Notes under the pieces: generated by a model
Told to the model about the DNA's origin: nothing
The model's input: the letters and a program-made list of their open reading frames with translations, nothing else
The model's database searches: none
Shown: piece by piece, positions 1 to 10,616 of the stretch
Layout of the letters: the number at the start of each line of letters is the position of its first letter
Position numbering within the stretch: the first letter of the stretch is position 1
Program-made: the position numbers and the translations under genes
Assembly: GCF_001043175.1 (NCBI RefSeq)
Contig: NZ_CP011494.1
Coordinates: 2,480,001-2,544,000 of the forward strand
Origin: Marinobacter psychrophilus
Lineage (GTDB): Bacteria; Pseudomonadota; Gammaproteobacteria; Pseudomonadales; Oleiphilaceae
DNA: 64,000 bases
Direction of reading: 5' to 3'

Positions 1-1
1 T

Positions 2-142
2 GAAGAGGCCCGGCGCGAGCAGCTCAGCCATGTGTATCTGGGGTACTGGATTCTAAAATGTCGCAAAATGAATTACAAAAGCAACTTTAAACCCATCGAG
101 CAGTTCACGGATAACCGCTGGCAAGCACTCGATAGCAACTGA
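2..142 (+). CDS. bpt: Aspartate/glutamate leucyltransferase, C-terminal end (partial)
   Basis: This is the last 46 codons of a gene that begins before the window. The tail reads through YLGYWI, CRKM and a YKSNF segment before the TGA, which is the typical C-terminus of the Bpt/Ate aminoacyl-tRNA-protein transferase family. These enzymes transfer leucine from charged tRNA to proteins with N-terminal Asp or Glu, marking them for ClpS-ClpA-ClpP degradation. The location next to infA and close to clpA-clpS is the usual gammaproteobacterial order and supports the call. Only the tail is visible, so catalytic residues cannot be checked. Confidence 0.85.
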   Translation, partial: EEARREQLSHVYLGYWILKCRKMNYKSNFKPIEQFTDNRWQALDSN

Positions 143-223
143 CTTTTGCTAAACGGCTCAAAATCAGGCAGAATTGCGCAATTTAAAATTACGGAAAGTA
201 TTCCAAAACGAGGTTTTTACTGA

Positions 224-442
224 ATGGCGAAGACAGATGTCATTGAAATGGAAGGCGTTATTATTGATACGCTACCAAACACCATGTTCCGTGTAGAGCT
301 TAGCAACGGCCACGTTGTGACCGCACACATCTCCGGAAAGATGCGCAAGAACTACATTCGCATCCTGACCGGCGATAAAGTCAAAGTGGAACTGACGCCA
401 TACGACCTAAGCAAAGGCCGGATCGTTTACCGCGCGCGTTAA
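224..442 (+). CDS. infA: Translation initiation factor IF-1
   Basis: This 72-residue protein is full length for IF-1, a single OB-fold protein that binds the 30S A site with IF-2 and IF-3. Recognisable segments are the MEGVI start, the [11 protein letters not shown] strand, [14 protein letters not shown] in the middle and the basic YRAR end. It follows bpt by 81 bases on the same strand, with a GAGG sequence nine bases ahead of the ATG. A strong hairpin terminator lies about 70 bases downstream, so it is probably the last gene of its transcript. Confidence 0.97.
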   Translation: MAKTDVIEMEGVIIDTLPNTMFRVELSNGHVVTAHISGKMRKNYIRILTGDKVKVELTPYDLSKGRIVYRAR

Positions 443-512
443 TGTCTAGCGAACAAGCTGCCAGCTTTTTGTAAATAGTATCGTCGTAACCCGCGTATCT
501 TTAAACGTTATA

Positions 513-546
513 AAAGAAGAGTTCGCCTTAGCGAGCTCTTCTTTTT
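513..546 (+). terminator. Intrinsic terminator after infA
   Basis: A 14-base-pair hairpin (AAAGAAGAGTTCGC pairing with GCGAGCTCTTCTTT, one G-U pair, loop CTTA) ends in a T-run on the + strand and begins with an A-run. It can therefore also act on transcripts arriving from the opposite strand, where the b561-like gene ends at 713. Confidence 0.85.
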
Positions 547-589
547 ACACTTTTCGAAGATAGCGTATAGCCATGTTCTATTATTCTAC

Positions 590-672
590 CAAGGACCATC
601 TCCTTGGGTGGGTCTTATATGTCTGCTGTTCTGTTTCATAGACACAGCGTGTCTCTGCATACTATGTCTATA
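590..672. other. Short inverted repeats between infA and the b561 gene
   Basis: The stretch contains CCAAGGA-ccatc-TCCTTGG (about 592-610) and AGACAC-agc-GTGTCT (about 640-654). Neither is followed by a U-tract on the + strand. No convincing reading frame exists here. They may be mRNA 3' structures for the gene ending at 713; the function is unknown. Confidence 0.3.
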
Positions 673-712
673 ATTCAGTTTGTTCTGGAAATTCGCTGAT
701 TGTCGTAGCCGG

Positions 713-1264
713 CTAGCGCCGTTTGTAGCCTGTAAGCATTGAGCGGATAAGGTTTTCCTGGTGGTGAAAGCTCTCATAAATCGCCGCACTCACGTGCAGT
801 GCAATTGCGATAAGAGTCATGTTTACCGATATCTCGTGCACTTCTTCGAGCACCCCGCTGCCCCAACCCCAATCGGTGGTAAGCAGCAAGCCGCTAATGC
901 CAATCACACCGTTCGCCAACAACAAAAACAGGATCATTATCGCCGCTGCCGGATTATGACCGAGGTGACTCGGCTCCTGCCCCTTTAGCGCAAGACGTAC
1001 ATAATCGGTCAGACGCCCAGGCCTCGGTACAAAATCACTAAAGCGCGCATAACGACTGCCGATCACGCCCCAAACCAAACGGCAAGCTATCAACCCCACC
1101 ACCACACAGCCCGACCACTCGTGGATATTCCGGTAGTCGTCGGCGGTGAAATAAGCCACACAAAACGCTGCCACCAGACCCCAATGAAAGATTCGCACCG
1201 CCGGGTCCCATACCTTGACGCGGCCACCCTGGCTCACAGTGCTTGCTTTCAGAGTATCAGTCAT
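713..1264 (-). CDS. Cytochrome b561-like membrane protein
   Basis: This 183-residue protein resembles the bacterial cytochrome b561/Ni-Fe hydrogenase b-subunit family: four membrane spans that bind heme b and carry electrons from or to the quinone pool. The early RIFHW motif, with its His before the first span, the HEWSG second span and the HVSAAIYESFHH segment supply the expected heme-ligand histidines. The start at 1264 has a good AGGAAG site; an upstream extension to 1363 would run through the preceding gene. It overlaps the end of the PepSY gene by 8 bases, implying translational coupling. The electron partner is unknown. Confidence 0.85.
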   Translation of the reverse strand: MTDTLKASTVSQGGRVKVWDPAVRIFHWGLVAAFCVAYFTADDYRNIHEWSGCVVVGLIACRLVWGVIGSRYARFSDFVPRPGRLTDYVRLALKGQEPSHLGHNPAAAIMILFLLLANGVIGISGLLLTTDWGWGSGVLEEVHEISVNMTLIAIALHVSAAIYESFHHQENLIRSMLTGYKRR

Positions 1265-1532
1265 CGCGTTCTTCCTTGATAACATCACCGCTAACCGGGT
1301 TGAAATAGATCTCGACCTTAACGCCGCCCTTATCCATGCCGTAGATCTCGTAGCAGTTACCACTGGTCACCTTGAACTTTTTGATCGTGTAACCTTGATC
1401 GTCGAGGTTCTGCTTCAGGGTGTCCTGAGACATCCATTCGGACTGCGGGGCGTCGGTGCATTGCGGGCCGGCGACAGCGGCCCCGGTGAACAACAGAGCG
1501 GCGGTTGCGACGGCAATATAACGAATCTTCAT
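1257..1532 (-). CDS. Secreted PepSY-domain protein
   Basis: This 91-residue precursor has a clear Sec signal peptide (MKIRY followed by a hydrophobic run ending in AVA-G, residues 1-22). The mature part is one PepSY-like unit: a helix (TLKQNLDDQGYTIKKFKV) then strands ending in VEIYFNPVSGDVIKEE. Two cysteines (after GPQ and in GNCYE) could form a disulfide or contact heme. The start at 1532 has AGGAA seven bases upstream. It is coupled to the b561-like gene, a pairing seen in other proteobacteria, so it is probably a periplasmic accessory of that cytochrome. The precise role is not known. Confidence 0.8.
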   Translation of the reverse strand: MKIRYIAVATAALLFTGAAVAGPQCTDAPQSEWMSQDTLKQNLDDQGYTIKKFKVTSGNCYEIYGMDKGGVKVEIYFNPVSGDVIKEERDD

Positions 1533-1678
1533 GCAGATTTCCTTGTCGTGTTCAGGTGCTATGCCGGCTTGGCATAACATGCATCAAAACACGCCAACCT
1601 GACAGGAACCTTAACGCTCGAAATCGAAGACCAATTAATGCAGTAAGAAAGGGAAGAGGGGAATTATCAAAATGACTT

Positions 1679-1714
1679 CTGCTCAGCCTGATCCAACCGG
1701 ACCAGGCTGAGCAG
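1679..1714 (-). terminator. Hairpin downstream of clpA
   Basis: CTGCTCAGCCTG and its exact complement CAGGCTGAGCAG are separated by 12 bases that can extend the stem by three pairs. The hairpin begins 6 bases after the clpA stop. On the clpA strand it is followed by a weak T-rich stretch, so it is a probable but not ideal intrinsic terminator. Confidence 0.6.
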
Positions 1715-1719
1715 ACAGG

Positions 1720-3987
1720 TTAAACCGCTTCTGCGGGTTCCGATTCGTATTCGAACACCAGTTCGTCGTTTTCGAGACGCACAAACACTTCACCACCCTT
1801 CTCGGCCAATCGACCAAACAGAATCTGCTCAGCCAGTGGCCGCTTGATCTTGTCCTGAATCAGCCTCGACATCGGCCTTGCACCCATGGACACGTCGTAG
1901 CCTTTGTCGGCTAACCACAGCTTTGAAGGCTCGTCTACGTGCAATACCACGTGCTTGTCGTCCAACTGCGCCTGCAGTTCGGTGAGGAACTTATCCACCA
2001 CGTGAGTAATAGTCTGGCGCTCCAGATCCGCGAACTGAATGATGCCATCCAAACGGTTGCGGAATTCTGGCGTGAAAGTCTTGCTGATAATTTCCATGCC
2101 ATCGCTGCGGTGGTTTTGCTCACTGAAGCCCATGGAACGTCGGGCCATACTTTCGGCACCGGCGTTGGTAGTCATCACTAGGATTACATGGCGGAAGTCG
2201 GCTTTACGACCGTTGTTGTCCGTCAGCGTGCCGTGGTCCATTACCTGCAGCAGCAGGTTAAACACCTCTGGATGAGCCTTCTCAATCTCATCCAGCAGCA
2301 GAACGCAGTGGGGATGCTTGTTCACCGATTCGGTTAGCAGACCACCTTGGTCAAAACCGACATAGCCCGGCGGTGCACCAATCAGACGCGACACAGTATG
2401 CCGCTCCATGTACTCAGACATATCAAAGCGCACCAGCTCGATACCCAACACCTTGGCCAACTGCTTGGTGACTTCGGTTTTACCCACACCGGTGGGGCCG
2501 GCAAACAGGAATGCACCTTCCGGTTTTTCCGGTGATTTCAGCCCGGCGCGGGCCAGCTTAATAGCCGTAGACAGGGATTCGATGGCCGGGTCTTGCCCGA
2601 ACACCACCATTTTAAGATCCCGCTCCATCGTCCGCAGCAGGTCTTTGTCACTGGTGGACACGCTCTTGGGTGGAATACGTGCAATATTGGCCACGACTTC
2701 CTCAATTTCTGCGACATCGATCACTTTCTTGCGTTTGTCTTCACTCATCAAGCGCTGATGGGCACCCGCTTCGTCGATCACGTCTATGGCCTTGTCAGGC
2801 AGATGCCTGTCATTGATGTAGCGTTCAGACAGTTCAGCCGCCACCCGCAGGGCCTGATCGGTGTAGGTTAAATCGTGATGTTTCTCAAAATTCGGCTTCA
2901 GACCTTTCAGGATCAGATACGTGTCTTCGACACTGGGTTCGTTGACATCAATTTTCTGGAACCTGCGAGCCAGAGCCGCATCTTTCTCGAATATACCGCG
3001 AAATTCTTGATAGGTGGTCGAGCCAATGCAACGCAGCTCACCCGAGCCGAGCATCGGTTTGAGTAGATTCGACGCGTCCATCACGCCACCGGATGCCGAA
3101 CCGGCGCCAATAATGGTGTGAATTTCATCGATAAATAAAATAGCGTGTTCCTGCTTTTTCAGATCCGACAGCAAACCTTTCAGACGCTTTTCAAAATCAC
3201 CGCGGTACTTGGTACCCGCCAGCAGCGCTCCCAAGTCGAGCGAATAGACCACTGCGTTGGCGATCACTTGCGGCACTTGAGAATCGACAATGCGCTTGGC
3301 CAGACCTTCAGCGATGGCGGTTTTACCAACGCCGGCTTCACCGACCAACAATGGATTGTTTTTGCGGCGACGCACCAGAATCTGCACCACACGCTCCACT
3401 TCGTGCTCACGCCCGATCAGCGGGTCAATACGGCCTTGGCGCGCTTGCTCGTTCAAGTTGGTGGTGTAATTGTCCAACGGTGTCGATTGCGCGGCTTCTT
3501 CGCCGTTCTCTTCCTGAGCAGCCTCGCGGCCTTCTTGATCCTCGGCACCCTGCACTCGAGAAATGCCGTGAGACACAAAATTGACCACATCAATACGCGC
3601 GACATTCTGCTTTTTCAACAGATAAACCGCTTGGCTTTCCTGCTCACTAAAGATCGCCACTAGCACGTTAGCGCCAGTTACTTCTTTTTTGCCGGAAGAC
3701 TGTACATGGAAAACCGCACGCTGCAGCACGCGCTGAAAGCCCAGGGTTGGCTGGGTTTCGCGATCGCCGTCAGAATCCGGAATGAGTGGCGTTGTGGAAT
3801 CAACAAATTCACGCAGTTCCTGTTCCAGCGGGCCCAACTCTGCGCCACACGCTTTCAGAACTCCCACCGCCGAATCGTTGTCCAAAAGGGCCAACAGTAA
3901 ATGCTCAACTGTCATGAATTCGTGACGCTTGTCACGGGCATTCTTGAAGGCCGAATTCAATGTAAGTTCAAGATCTTTGCTCAGCAT
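1720..3987 (-). CDS. clpA: ATP-dependent Clp protease ATP-binding subunit ClpA
   Basis: This 755-residue protein is full length for ClpA, the AAA+ unfoldase that feeds substrates to ClpP. Two Clp N-repeats (about 1-145) are followed by the D1 ATPase with Walker A GEAGVGKT near 220 and FIDEIH. The D2 ATPase carries GPTGVGKT near 500 and [10 protein letters not shown]. The C-terminal ClpB-type small domain includes [12 protein letters not shown]. An acidic linker ([19 protein letters not shown]) separates the N domain from D1. The start MLSKDLE matches the family. It lies 18 bases after clpS, forming a clpS-clpA operon. Confidence 0.97.
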   Translation of the reverse strand: MLSKDLELTLNSAFKNARDKRHEFMTVEHLLLALLDNDSAVGVLKACGAELGPLEQELREFVDSTTPLIPDSDGDRETQPTLGFQRVLQRAVFHVQSSGKKEVTGANVLVAIFSEQESQAVYLLKKQNVARIDVVNFVSHGISRVQGAEDQEGREAAQEENGEEAAQSTPLDNYTTNLNEQARQGRIDPLIGREHEVERVVQILVRRRKNNPLLVGEAGVGKTAIAEGLAKRIVDSQVPQVIANAVVYSLDLGALLAGTKYRGDFEKRLKGLLSDLKKQEHAILFIDEIHTIIGAGSASGGVMDASNLLKPMLGSGELRCIGSTTYQEFRGIFEKDAALARRFQKIDVNEPSVEDTYLILKGLKPNFEKHHDLTYTDQALRVAAELSERYINDRHLPDKAIDVIDEAGAHQRLMSEDKRKKVIDVAEIEEVVANIARIPPKSVSTSDKDLLRTMERDLKMVVFGQDPAIESLSTAIKLARAGLKSPEKPEGAFLFAGPTGVGKTEVTKQLAKVLGIELVRFDMSEYMERHTVSRLIGAPPGYVGFDQGGLLTESVNKHPHCVLLLDEIEKAHPEVFNLLLQVMDHGTLTDNNGRKADFRHVILVMTTNAGAESMARRSMGFSEQNHRSDGMEIISKTFTPEFRNRLDGIIQFADLERQTITHVVDKFLTELQAQLDDKHVVLHVDEPSKLWLADKGYDVSMGARPMSRLIQDKIKRPLAEQILFGRLAEKGGEVFVRLENDELVFEYESEPAEAV

Positions 3988-4005
3988 GGGCTACTCCAAC
4001 AGCTA

Positions 4006-4368
4006 TCAATCTGCACGTTCAATTTCGCACAACAGCGGGTGATCACATTCTGACGAATGGTGATTCACCTGGGCCGCTTTGGTTTCTGCGATATCCCGGG
4101 AATACACACCACATACGGCTTTGCCTTGCGTATGGACGAGAAGCATTACCTGTGTTGCCCTTTCTTCATTCATTCCGAAGAAAGTCGTTAACACTTCCAC
4201 CACAAAATCCATAGGAGTGTAGTCGTCGTTTAAAAGAATCACCCTGAACTGCGCAGGCCGCTCCAGGGCTGGCTTTTCCGGCGCAACGCTGACCTGATCA
4301 TGACGACCTGGTTCACGTTCGTCTCCCTGATTCCATATTAGTCGAGAATTTTCAATCATTCGCATCAT
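4006..4368 (-). CDS. clpS: Clp protease adaptor ClpS
   Basis: This 120-residue adaptor recognises N-degrons (Leu, Phe, Trp, Tyr) and delivers them to ClpA. The substrate pocket signature [11 protein letters not shown] is present, followed by the [25 protein letters not shown] helix-turn region and a conserved acidic C-terminus. The N-terminal arm of about 35 residues, needed to regulate ClpA, is variable as usual. Together with bpt in the same locus it completes a visible N-end rule module: modifier, adaptor and unfoldase. It is first in the operon with clpA. Confidence 0.96.
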   Translation of the reverse strand: MMRMIENSRLIWNQGDEREPGRHDQVSVAPEKPALERPAQFRVILLNDDYTPMDFVVEVLTTFFGMNEERATQVMLLVHTQGKAVCGVYSRDIAETKAAQVNHHSSECDHPLLCEIERAD

Positions 4369-4621
4369 TCTTTACCGAAGTTACCGGTGCCTTACTAGTA
4401 ATGTGGGTGTGGGTCACCGCTTTTTCAAGCAGGCCTTCTTTAGTATGAATACGCACATGATACCGGTTCCGGACTGCCCTCAACCACTCAAAACCTCTAC
4501 GACGAGCAGTTGACTGCAACACAGTATTGAACCAGAGTTCATAACGATGTAAAAAAATGTTGCTCAGCTCCAGAATTCAACAATAATAATTACTGACAGC
4601 AAAGGTACAGGGGAGTTCAAC

Positions 4622-4855
4622 ATGCCCAGCGGCAAAGTAAAATGGTTCAACAACGCTAAGGGTTACGGTTTTATCATTGAAGACGGCTACAATGACGACC
4701 TTTTTGCTCATTTTTCAGCCATTCAAATGGATGGCTATAAAACTCTGAAAGCCGGACAGGCAGTCAGTTTCGAGAAAAAACCGGTGGATGACGGTGTTCA
4801 CGCCATCAACATCATGCCGCTGCTGCAACCAAATCACAGTGTCCCGTCTGGCTGA
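4622..4855 (+). CDS. cspD: Cold-shock-like protein CspD
   Basis: This 77-residue single cold-shock domain has RNP1 (KGYGFI) and RNP2 (LFAHFS, with Leu in place of the usual Val). CspD proteins bind single-stranded DNA/RNA and inhibit replication in stationary phase in E. coli. Divergent placement from clpS is the standard gammaproteobacterial arrangement and favours CspD over CspA-type paralogues. The leader carries a CAGGGGAG ribosome site. The last codons have the unusual tail PNHSVPSG, and this 3' end shares a 12-base word with a palindrome at 14138. Confidence 0.9.
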   Translation: MPSGKVKWFNNAKGYGFIIEDGYNDDLFAHFSAIQMDGYKTLKAGQAVSFEKKPVDDGVHAINIMPLLQPNHSVPSG

Positions 4856-4876
4856 ACGATAAACCAGCCAAATTTC
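4848..4876 (+). terminator. Weak hairpin at the end of cspD
   Basis: TGGCTG and CAGCCA are separated by 10 bases and overlap the cspD stop codon. A short AAATTT stretch follows. It is a plausible but weak terminator. Confidence 0.4.
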
Positions 4877-4961
4877 TATACATCCACGGCTACTGGCGGT
4901 TGCGAAATCCTGTATCTGGGGTAGTCTCTGCGGCTAGCCCTAACAGCAACACAGACTACCT

Positions 4962-5621
4962 ATGGCCGAATTAATCCTGTTCAACAAGCCGTTTCAGGTA
5001 CTCAGCCAGTTTACGGATGAACGGCAACCTGGCGACAAGCCCCGGAGAGCGACCCTGGCCGACTGGATCAACCAGCCCGGCATATACCCTGCCGGCCGCC
5101 TTGATTACGATTCCGAAGGCCTGCTATTACTGACCTCAGACGGCCCGCTACAGCATCGCATAGCCTCGCCCCAGGGTAAGATGGAAAAAACCTATTGGGT
5201 TCAGGTTGAAGGCACAATGAACCCTCAATCTCTGCGCCAGCTGGAGCAAGGTGTACCGCTAAAAGACGGACTGACGCGCCCAGCCCTTGCTCGGGCAATG
5301 GAAGAACCTGTCATTTGGCTACGCAACCCCCCTGTGCGCTTCCGCCAGAACATTCCCACTAGCTGGCTGGAGCTAACCATCTGTGAAGGCCGTAATCGCC
5401 AGGTAAGGCGGATGACCGCGGCGCTGGGCTTTCCAACACTTCGGCTGATCCGCTATCGCATTGGTGACTGGAGCCTTGGCTTACTTGAACCCGGTCAGTA
5501 TAGCTCAACAACCCTGAACATGACCGCGACCCCAGCGCCGCGTCGCAAACCCACTGGCAGCCGTCAATCACCAAAAGCAAACCGCGGCCACCGCCCTCAC
5601 CGGAGTCAAACATTGTCATGA
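4962..5621 (+). CDS. rluE: 23S rRNA pseudouridine synthase RluE
   Basis: This 219-residue RsuA/RluB/E/F-family pseudouridine synthase modifies U2457 of 23S rRNA in E. coli. The catalytic motif [14 protein letters not shown] places the nucleophile at about Asp48, and there is a matching [10 protein letters not shown] substrate-binding segment near 146-155. There is no N-terminal S4 domain, as expected for RluE. A basic proline-rich tail after residue 185 extends beyond the fold and may help rRNA contact. The gene overlaps nudJ by four bases (ATGA), so the two are translationally coupled. Confidence 0.92.
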   Translation: MAELILFNKPFQVLSQFTDERQPGDKPRRATLADWINQPGIYPAGRLDYDSEGLLLLTSDGPLQHRIASPQGKMEKTYWVQVEGTMNPQSLRQLEQGVPLKDGLTRPALARAMEEPVIWLRNPPVRFRQNIPTSWLELTICEGRNRQVRRMTAALGFPTLRLIRYRIGDWSLGLLEPGQYSSTTLNMTATPAPRRKPTGSRQSPKANRGHRPHRSQTLS

Positions 5622-6067
5622 CTTGGACGCCCCACGCAACCGTCGCCGCCATTGTTGAAGATGACCAAGGCCGTCTGTTAATGGTTGAAGAGTCCAGCGA
5701 CGGCAAAATTGTGTTCAACCAGCCGGCCGGGCACATTGAAGAAAACGAAACCTTACTCGATGCGGTGCGCCGGGAGACCCTGGAAGAAACTGGCTGGGAG
5801 GTAGAACCAGAGCATCTACTGGGCATTTACGTTTACAAAGCGCCGACCAACGGCGTTACCTACTACCGCTTCTGCTACAGCGCCCGCGCAGTGCGCAAAG
5901 TGTCAGAGCAACTTGATAGCGACATTATTGCCGCTCACTGGCTCACACCGGAACACATAGCCGGCCTGGGTGACAAGCTGCGCAGCCCGCTGGTACTTCA
6001 GTGTATAGAAGATTTTCAAAGTGGCCGGCGTCTGCCGCTGGATCTGATTCACGACCCACAGACGTGA
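5618..6067 (+). CDS. nudJ: Nudix hydrolase, NudJ-type phosphatase
   Basis: This 149-residue Nudix protein has a complete Nudix box starting at about residue 38 ([10 protein letters not shown] then [10 protein letters not shown]). NudJ hydrolyses the thiamine precursor HMP-PP and nucleoside di- and triphosphates. Its place between rluE and mnmA matches the E. coli order rluE-nudJ-mnmA-hflD-purB, which identifies the subfamily better than sequence alone. It starts inside the rluE stop codon (ATGA). Substrate assignment is by homology. Confidence 0.92.
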   Translation: MTWTPHATVAAIVEDDQGRLLMVEESSDGKIVFNQPAGHIEENETLLDAVRRETLEETGWEVEPEHLLGIYVYKAPTNGVTYYRFCYSARAVRKVSEQLDSDIIAAHWLTPEHIAGLGDKLRSPLVLQCIEDFQSGRRLPLDLIHDPQT

Positions 6068-6115
6068 CGACCGCAAGCTGATAAGATGCTCCGCTTTTAC
6101 TGACACAGAGCCGTT

Positions 6116-7324
6116 ATGACCGAGTTCCATACAGCCGCAAATACCATCCCAGGTACCGTCCCTGGCACTAGCTCAAACATGAGCCGCGTTATCGTCGGCA
6201 TGTCCGGCGGTGTCGATTCCTCCGTTGCCGCCTGGCTGCTAAAAGAACAGGGTTATCAGGTAGAAGGCCTGTTCATGAAGAACTGGGATGAAGACGACGG
6301 CACCGAATATTGCACCGCCATGACCGACCTGGCCGACGCCCAGGCGGTGGCCGACCACATCGGTATAAAGCTGCATACCGCCAGCTTTGCGGCGGAATAC
6401 TGGGACCGGGTATTCGAGCATTTTCTCAGCGAATACAAAGCTGGTCGCACCCCAAATCCAGACATTCTGTGCAACAAGGAAGTAAAATTCCGCGCTTTTC
6501 TGGATTACGCGATAACACTGGGCGCCGATTACATTGCCACCGGGCACTACACTCGCCAATGCCCGCTTGATGACGGTTCCGGCAAGGCTCAGCTACTCAA
6601 AGGTCTCGACGGCAACAAAGATCAAAGCTATTTCCTGCACGCGGTATCCGGCGATCGCATCGCCCGCACTCTGTTCCCGGTTGGCGAACTTGAGAAGCCA
6701 GAGGTACGCCGCATTGCCGAAGCGCAAGGGTTCGTTACCCACGATAAAAAAGATTCTACCGGCATCTGCTTTATTGGCGAGCGCAAGTTCACTGACTTCC
6801 TGAAGCAGTACCTGCCGGCTCAGCCCGGCACCATTGAAACGCCGGAAGGCGACATTGTTGGCCGCCATCAGGGCCTGATGTACCACACCATTGGCCAGCG
6901 CCAAGGCCTTGGTATTGGCGGATTGAACGGTTACAGCGATGAACCCTGGTACGTAGCGGAAAAAGACCTGGCACGTAACGTGTTGATTGCAGCTCAGGGT
7001 AAAAGCCACCCACTGCTGTTTTCCCGCGGCCTGGTCTCTGGCCCTGTCGATTGGGTTGCCGCTGAGGCTCCGAGCGCAAAGTTCCGCTGCATGGCCAAAA
7101 CCCGCTATCGCCAGCCTGATCAACTGTGCGAGGTAACAGCCATCGACGGTGGCGTAAAAGTGGTGTTCGATGACCCCCAGCGCGCAGTGACGCCTGGTCA
7201 ATCAGTGGTATTTTACGACGGCGAGATTTGCTTGGGCGGCGGCGTCATTGAACACACTTGGCGCGATGGCGAACCACTGCCAGTGCGCCTGACAGCTGAA
7301 CCAACTGACGGAGTGCCGTCATGA
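6116..7324 (+). CDS. mnmA: tRNA-specific 2-thiouridylase MnmA
   Basis: This is the ATP-dependent thiolase that makes s2U34 in tRNA for Lys, Glu and Gln using sulfur from the Tus relay. The PP-loop motif GMSGGVDSS, the [12 protein letters not shown] motif with the first catalytic cysteine and [14 protein letters not shown] with the second are all present. The C-terminal beta-barrel ends near 390. At 402 residues it is slightly long because the ATG at 6116 gives a low-complexity leader; the alternative ATG at 6179 (MSRVIVG) would give the usual family length. Neither has a clear ribosome site. It overlaps hflD by ATGA. Confidence 0.95.
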   Translation: MTEFHTAANTIPGTVPGTSSNMSRVIVGMSGGVDSSVAAWLLKEQGYQVEGLFMKNWDEDDGTEYCTAMTDLADAQAVADHIGIKLHTASFAAEYWDRVFEHFLSEYKAGRTPNPDILCNKEVKFRAFLDYAITLGADYIATGHYTRQCPLDDGSGKAQLLKGLDGNKDQSYFLHAVSGDRIARTLFPVGELEKPEVRRIAEAQGFVTHDKKDSTGICFIGERKFTDFLKQYLPAQPGTIETPEGDIVGRHQGLMYHTIGQRQGLGIGGLNGYSDEPWYVAEKDLARNVLIAAQGKSHPLLFSRGLVSGPVDWVAAEAPSAKFRCMAKTRYRQPDQLCEVTAIDGGVKVVFDDPQRAVTPGQSVVFYDGEICLGGGVIEHTWRDGEPLPVRLTAEPTDGVPS

Positions 7325-7947
7325 GCCGCACACTTCACGACCAAACCCTGGCCCTGGCCGGCGTTTTTCAGGCTGCGAATCTGGTTACCCAGATTGCCCA
7401 TGACGGTGTTTGCGACGCAACCGACCTGGAAACCTGCCTACGTTCACTGTTCGCCACTGACCCGGCCACCACGCTGGACGTATACGGCGGAGAACTGCGC
7501 GACTTGAGCCTGGGGCTAAATACGATGGTTCGCGTGCTCGGCGAGCAACGCAAGCTTACCGACATCGAAACACTGCGCTACGTGCTCAACCTGCTCCAAT
7601 TGGAGTCCAAACTCAATAGCAACAAAGACATGATGTCGGTGCTGGGCAGCCGAATTGAGCAGGCACGGCACACTGCCAGTCATTTCGGTTATATACACAG
7701 CAATCTGATTGGCAATCTGTCGTCAGTGTATGCCGACACCATCAGCACCTACCGCCAGCGCATTCAAGTCAGCGGCACGCCGGCTATTCTGCAGCAGGAA
7801 GAAAACGCCGCTAAAATACGGGCGTTGCTGTTGGCCGGCATTCGCTCGGCAGTGCTCTGGAGGCAGACCGGCGGGCGCCGCTGGCAACTTATCTTTACCC
7901 GCAAAAACGTGATTGCCCACGCCCGCGAATTGCTGAAAAACGGATAG
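7321..7947 (+). CDS. hflD: High frequency lysogenization protein HflD homolog
   Basis: This 208-residue, all-helical protein has the usual length and position (between mnmA and purB) of HflD. In E. coli HflD is a peripheral membrane protein that binds phage lambda CII and also affects transcription. Conserved parts are [12 protein letters not shown] near the start, the [16 protein letters not shown] region and a C-terminal [22 protein letters not shown]. Its start overlaps the mnmA stop. The cellular function outside lambda biology is poorly defined. Confidence 0.9.
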   Translation: MSRTLHDQTLALAGVFQAANLVTQIAHDGVCDATDLETCLRSLFATDPATTLDVYGGELRDLSLGLNTMVRVLGEQRKLTDIETLRYVLNLLQLESKLNSNKDMMSVLGSRIEQARHTASHFGYIHSNLIGNLSSVYADTISTYRQRIQVSGTPAILQQEENAAKIRALLLAGIRSAVLWRQTGGRRWQLIFTRKNVIAHARELLKNG

Positions 7948-9429
<1,482 letters not shown>

Positions 9430-9445
9430 ACACCGGAGTAACACC

Positions 9446-10597
9446 ATGGACATGCTTGGCGGAATAACCTCTGCAGAGTTTTTACGAGACTACTGGCAGA
9501 AAAAGCCTCTGGTTATCCGCCAGGCGCTTCCCGGCTTTGAAAGCCCCGTAACGGCCGACGAGCTGGCAGGATTGGCCTGCGAAGAAACAGTAGAGTCGCG
9601 CATCGTGATTGAAGATGATGCAGGGAAACCCTGGCAAGTACATAACGGCCCGTTCACCGAAGAGCGTTTCAGCAAGCTTCCAGAGCAAAACTGGACCTTG
9701 CTAGTTCAGGGCCTTGACCACTGGGTGCCGGAAGTCGCCGATTTACTGGAGCACTTCCGCTTTGTACCCAACTGGCGGTTGGACGACATTATGGCCAGCT
9801 ACGCGCCTAAAGGCGGCAGCGTAGGTCCCCATTACGATCAGTATGACGTGTTCCTGCTGCAGGCCCGGGGCAACCGGCGCTGGACGTTTGGCGGTGAATG
9901 CAGCTCTAAGTCGCCGCGTTTGGAAGGCACACCTCTGCGTATTCTAAGTGACTGGCAGGGCGAGGAAACCGTGGTTTTAGAGCCGGGCGACATGCTGTAC
10001 CTGCCGCCTGCCATCGGCCATCACGGAGTAGCCGAAGGCGACTGTATTACTCTGTCAGTGGGCTTTCGCGCGCCCACAGTCGACGATTTGCTCACCGGCT
10101 TTACCGACTTCCTGTGCAACCAGCCCAATGCGGCTGAACACATGAACGACCCGGATCTGGCGGTGCAGGACAATCCCGGCACCATCGCACCGGTGGTCAT
10201 TGACCGCCTGGAAGCTCTGATACAGGAAAAAATAGGCGACCGGCGCAATCTCTCACTGTGGTTTGGCCAATTTGCCACCGCTCCAAAGAGCGCTGAAACG
10301 GTGGTACCCGCCGATGAGCCTGCCGCCAGCGAAGACCTTCAAGCCGCAATACAGGCCGGTGAACAGGTTCGCTGGAACGAAGGGTCTCGCTTTGCCTTTC
10401 ATGAACTGGACAACGAAACCGCACTGTTTGTAGACGGCGAGCAATACCTGTTGCGCGGCGATGCTCGCCCGTTTGCGCCGCTGTTGTGCGCTGGCGTGCG
10501 AGTTGACACAAAGGCTTTGGCAGAATTTGCCGAAGACGACGCGATACTTGGGCTGCTCACCAATCTGTACAATCAGGGCTCGGTCTATTTCGAATAA
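9446..10597 (+). CDS. roxA: Ribosomal protein uL16 arginine hydroxylase RoxA (cupin/JmjC oxygenase)
   Basis: This 383-residue 2-oxoglutarate/Fe(II) oxygenase resembles E. coli YcfD, which hydroxylates an arginine of ribosomal protein L16. The JmjC iron ligands are visible as HYD at 129-131 and a His at about 192 (GHHGV). The N-terminal EFLRDYWQKKPLVIRQA is characteristic. The C-terminal winged-helix dimerisation/substrate region follows after 230. A start at 9446 puts the ATG just after a CGGAG ribosome site. The position after purB is the common proteobacterial arrangement. Confidence 0.93.
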   Translation: MDMLGGITSAEFLRDYWQKKPLVIRQALPGFESPVTADELAGLACEETVESRIVIEDDAGKPWQVHNGPFTEERFSKLPEQNWTLLVQGLDHWVPEVADLLEHFRFVPNWRLDDIMASYAPKGGSVGPHYDQYDVFLLQARGNRRWTFGGECSSKSPRLEGTPLRILSDWQGEETVVLEPGDMLYLPPAIGHHGVAEGDCITLSVGFRAPTVDDLLTGFTDFLCNQPNAAEHMNDPDLAVQDNPGTIAPVVIDRLEALIQEKIGDRRNLSLWFGQFATAPKSAETVVPADEPAASEDLQAAIQAGEQVRWNEGSRFAFHELDNETALFVDGEQYLLRGDARPFAPLLCAGVRVDTKALAEFAEDDAILGLLTNLYNQGSVYFE

Positions 10598-10616
10598 ACG
10601 GCCGCACGGGGCTTTG

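Noticed and set aside
3145..3663. A 172-codon open frame on the plus strand.
   Set aside because: It is antisense to the D1 domain region of clpA and has no family resemblance.
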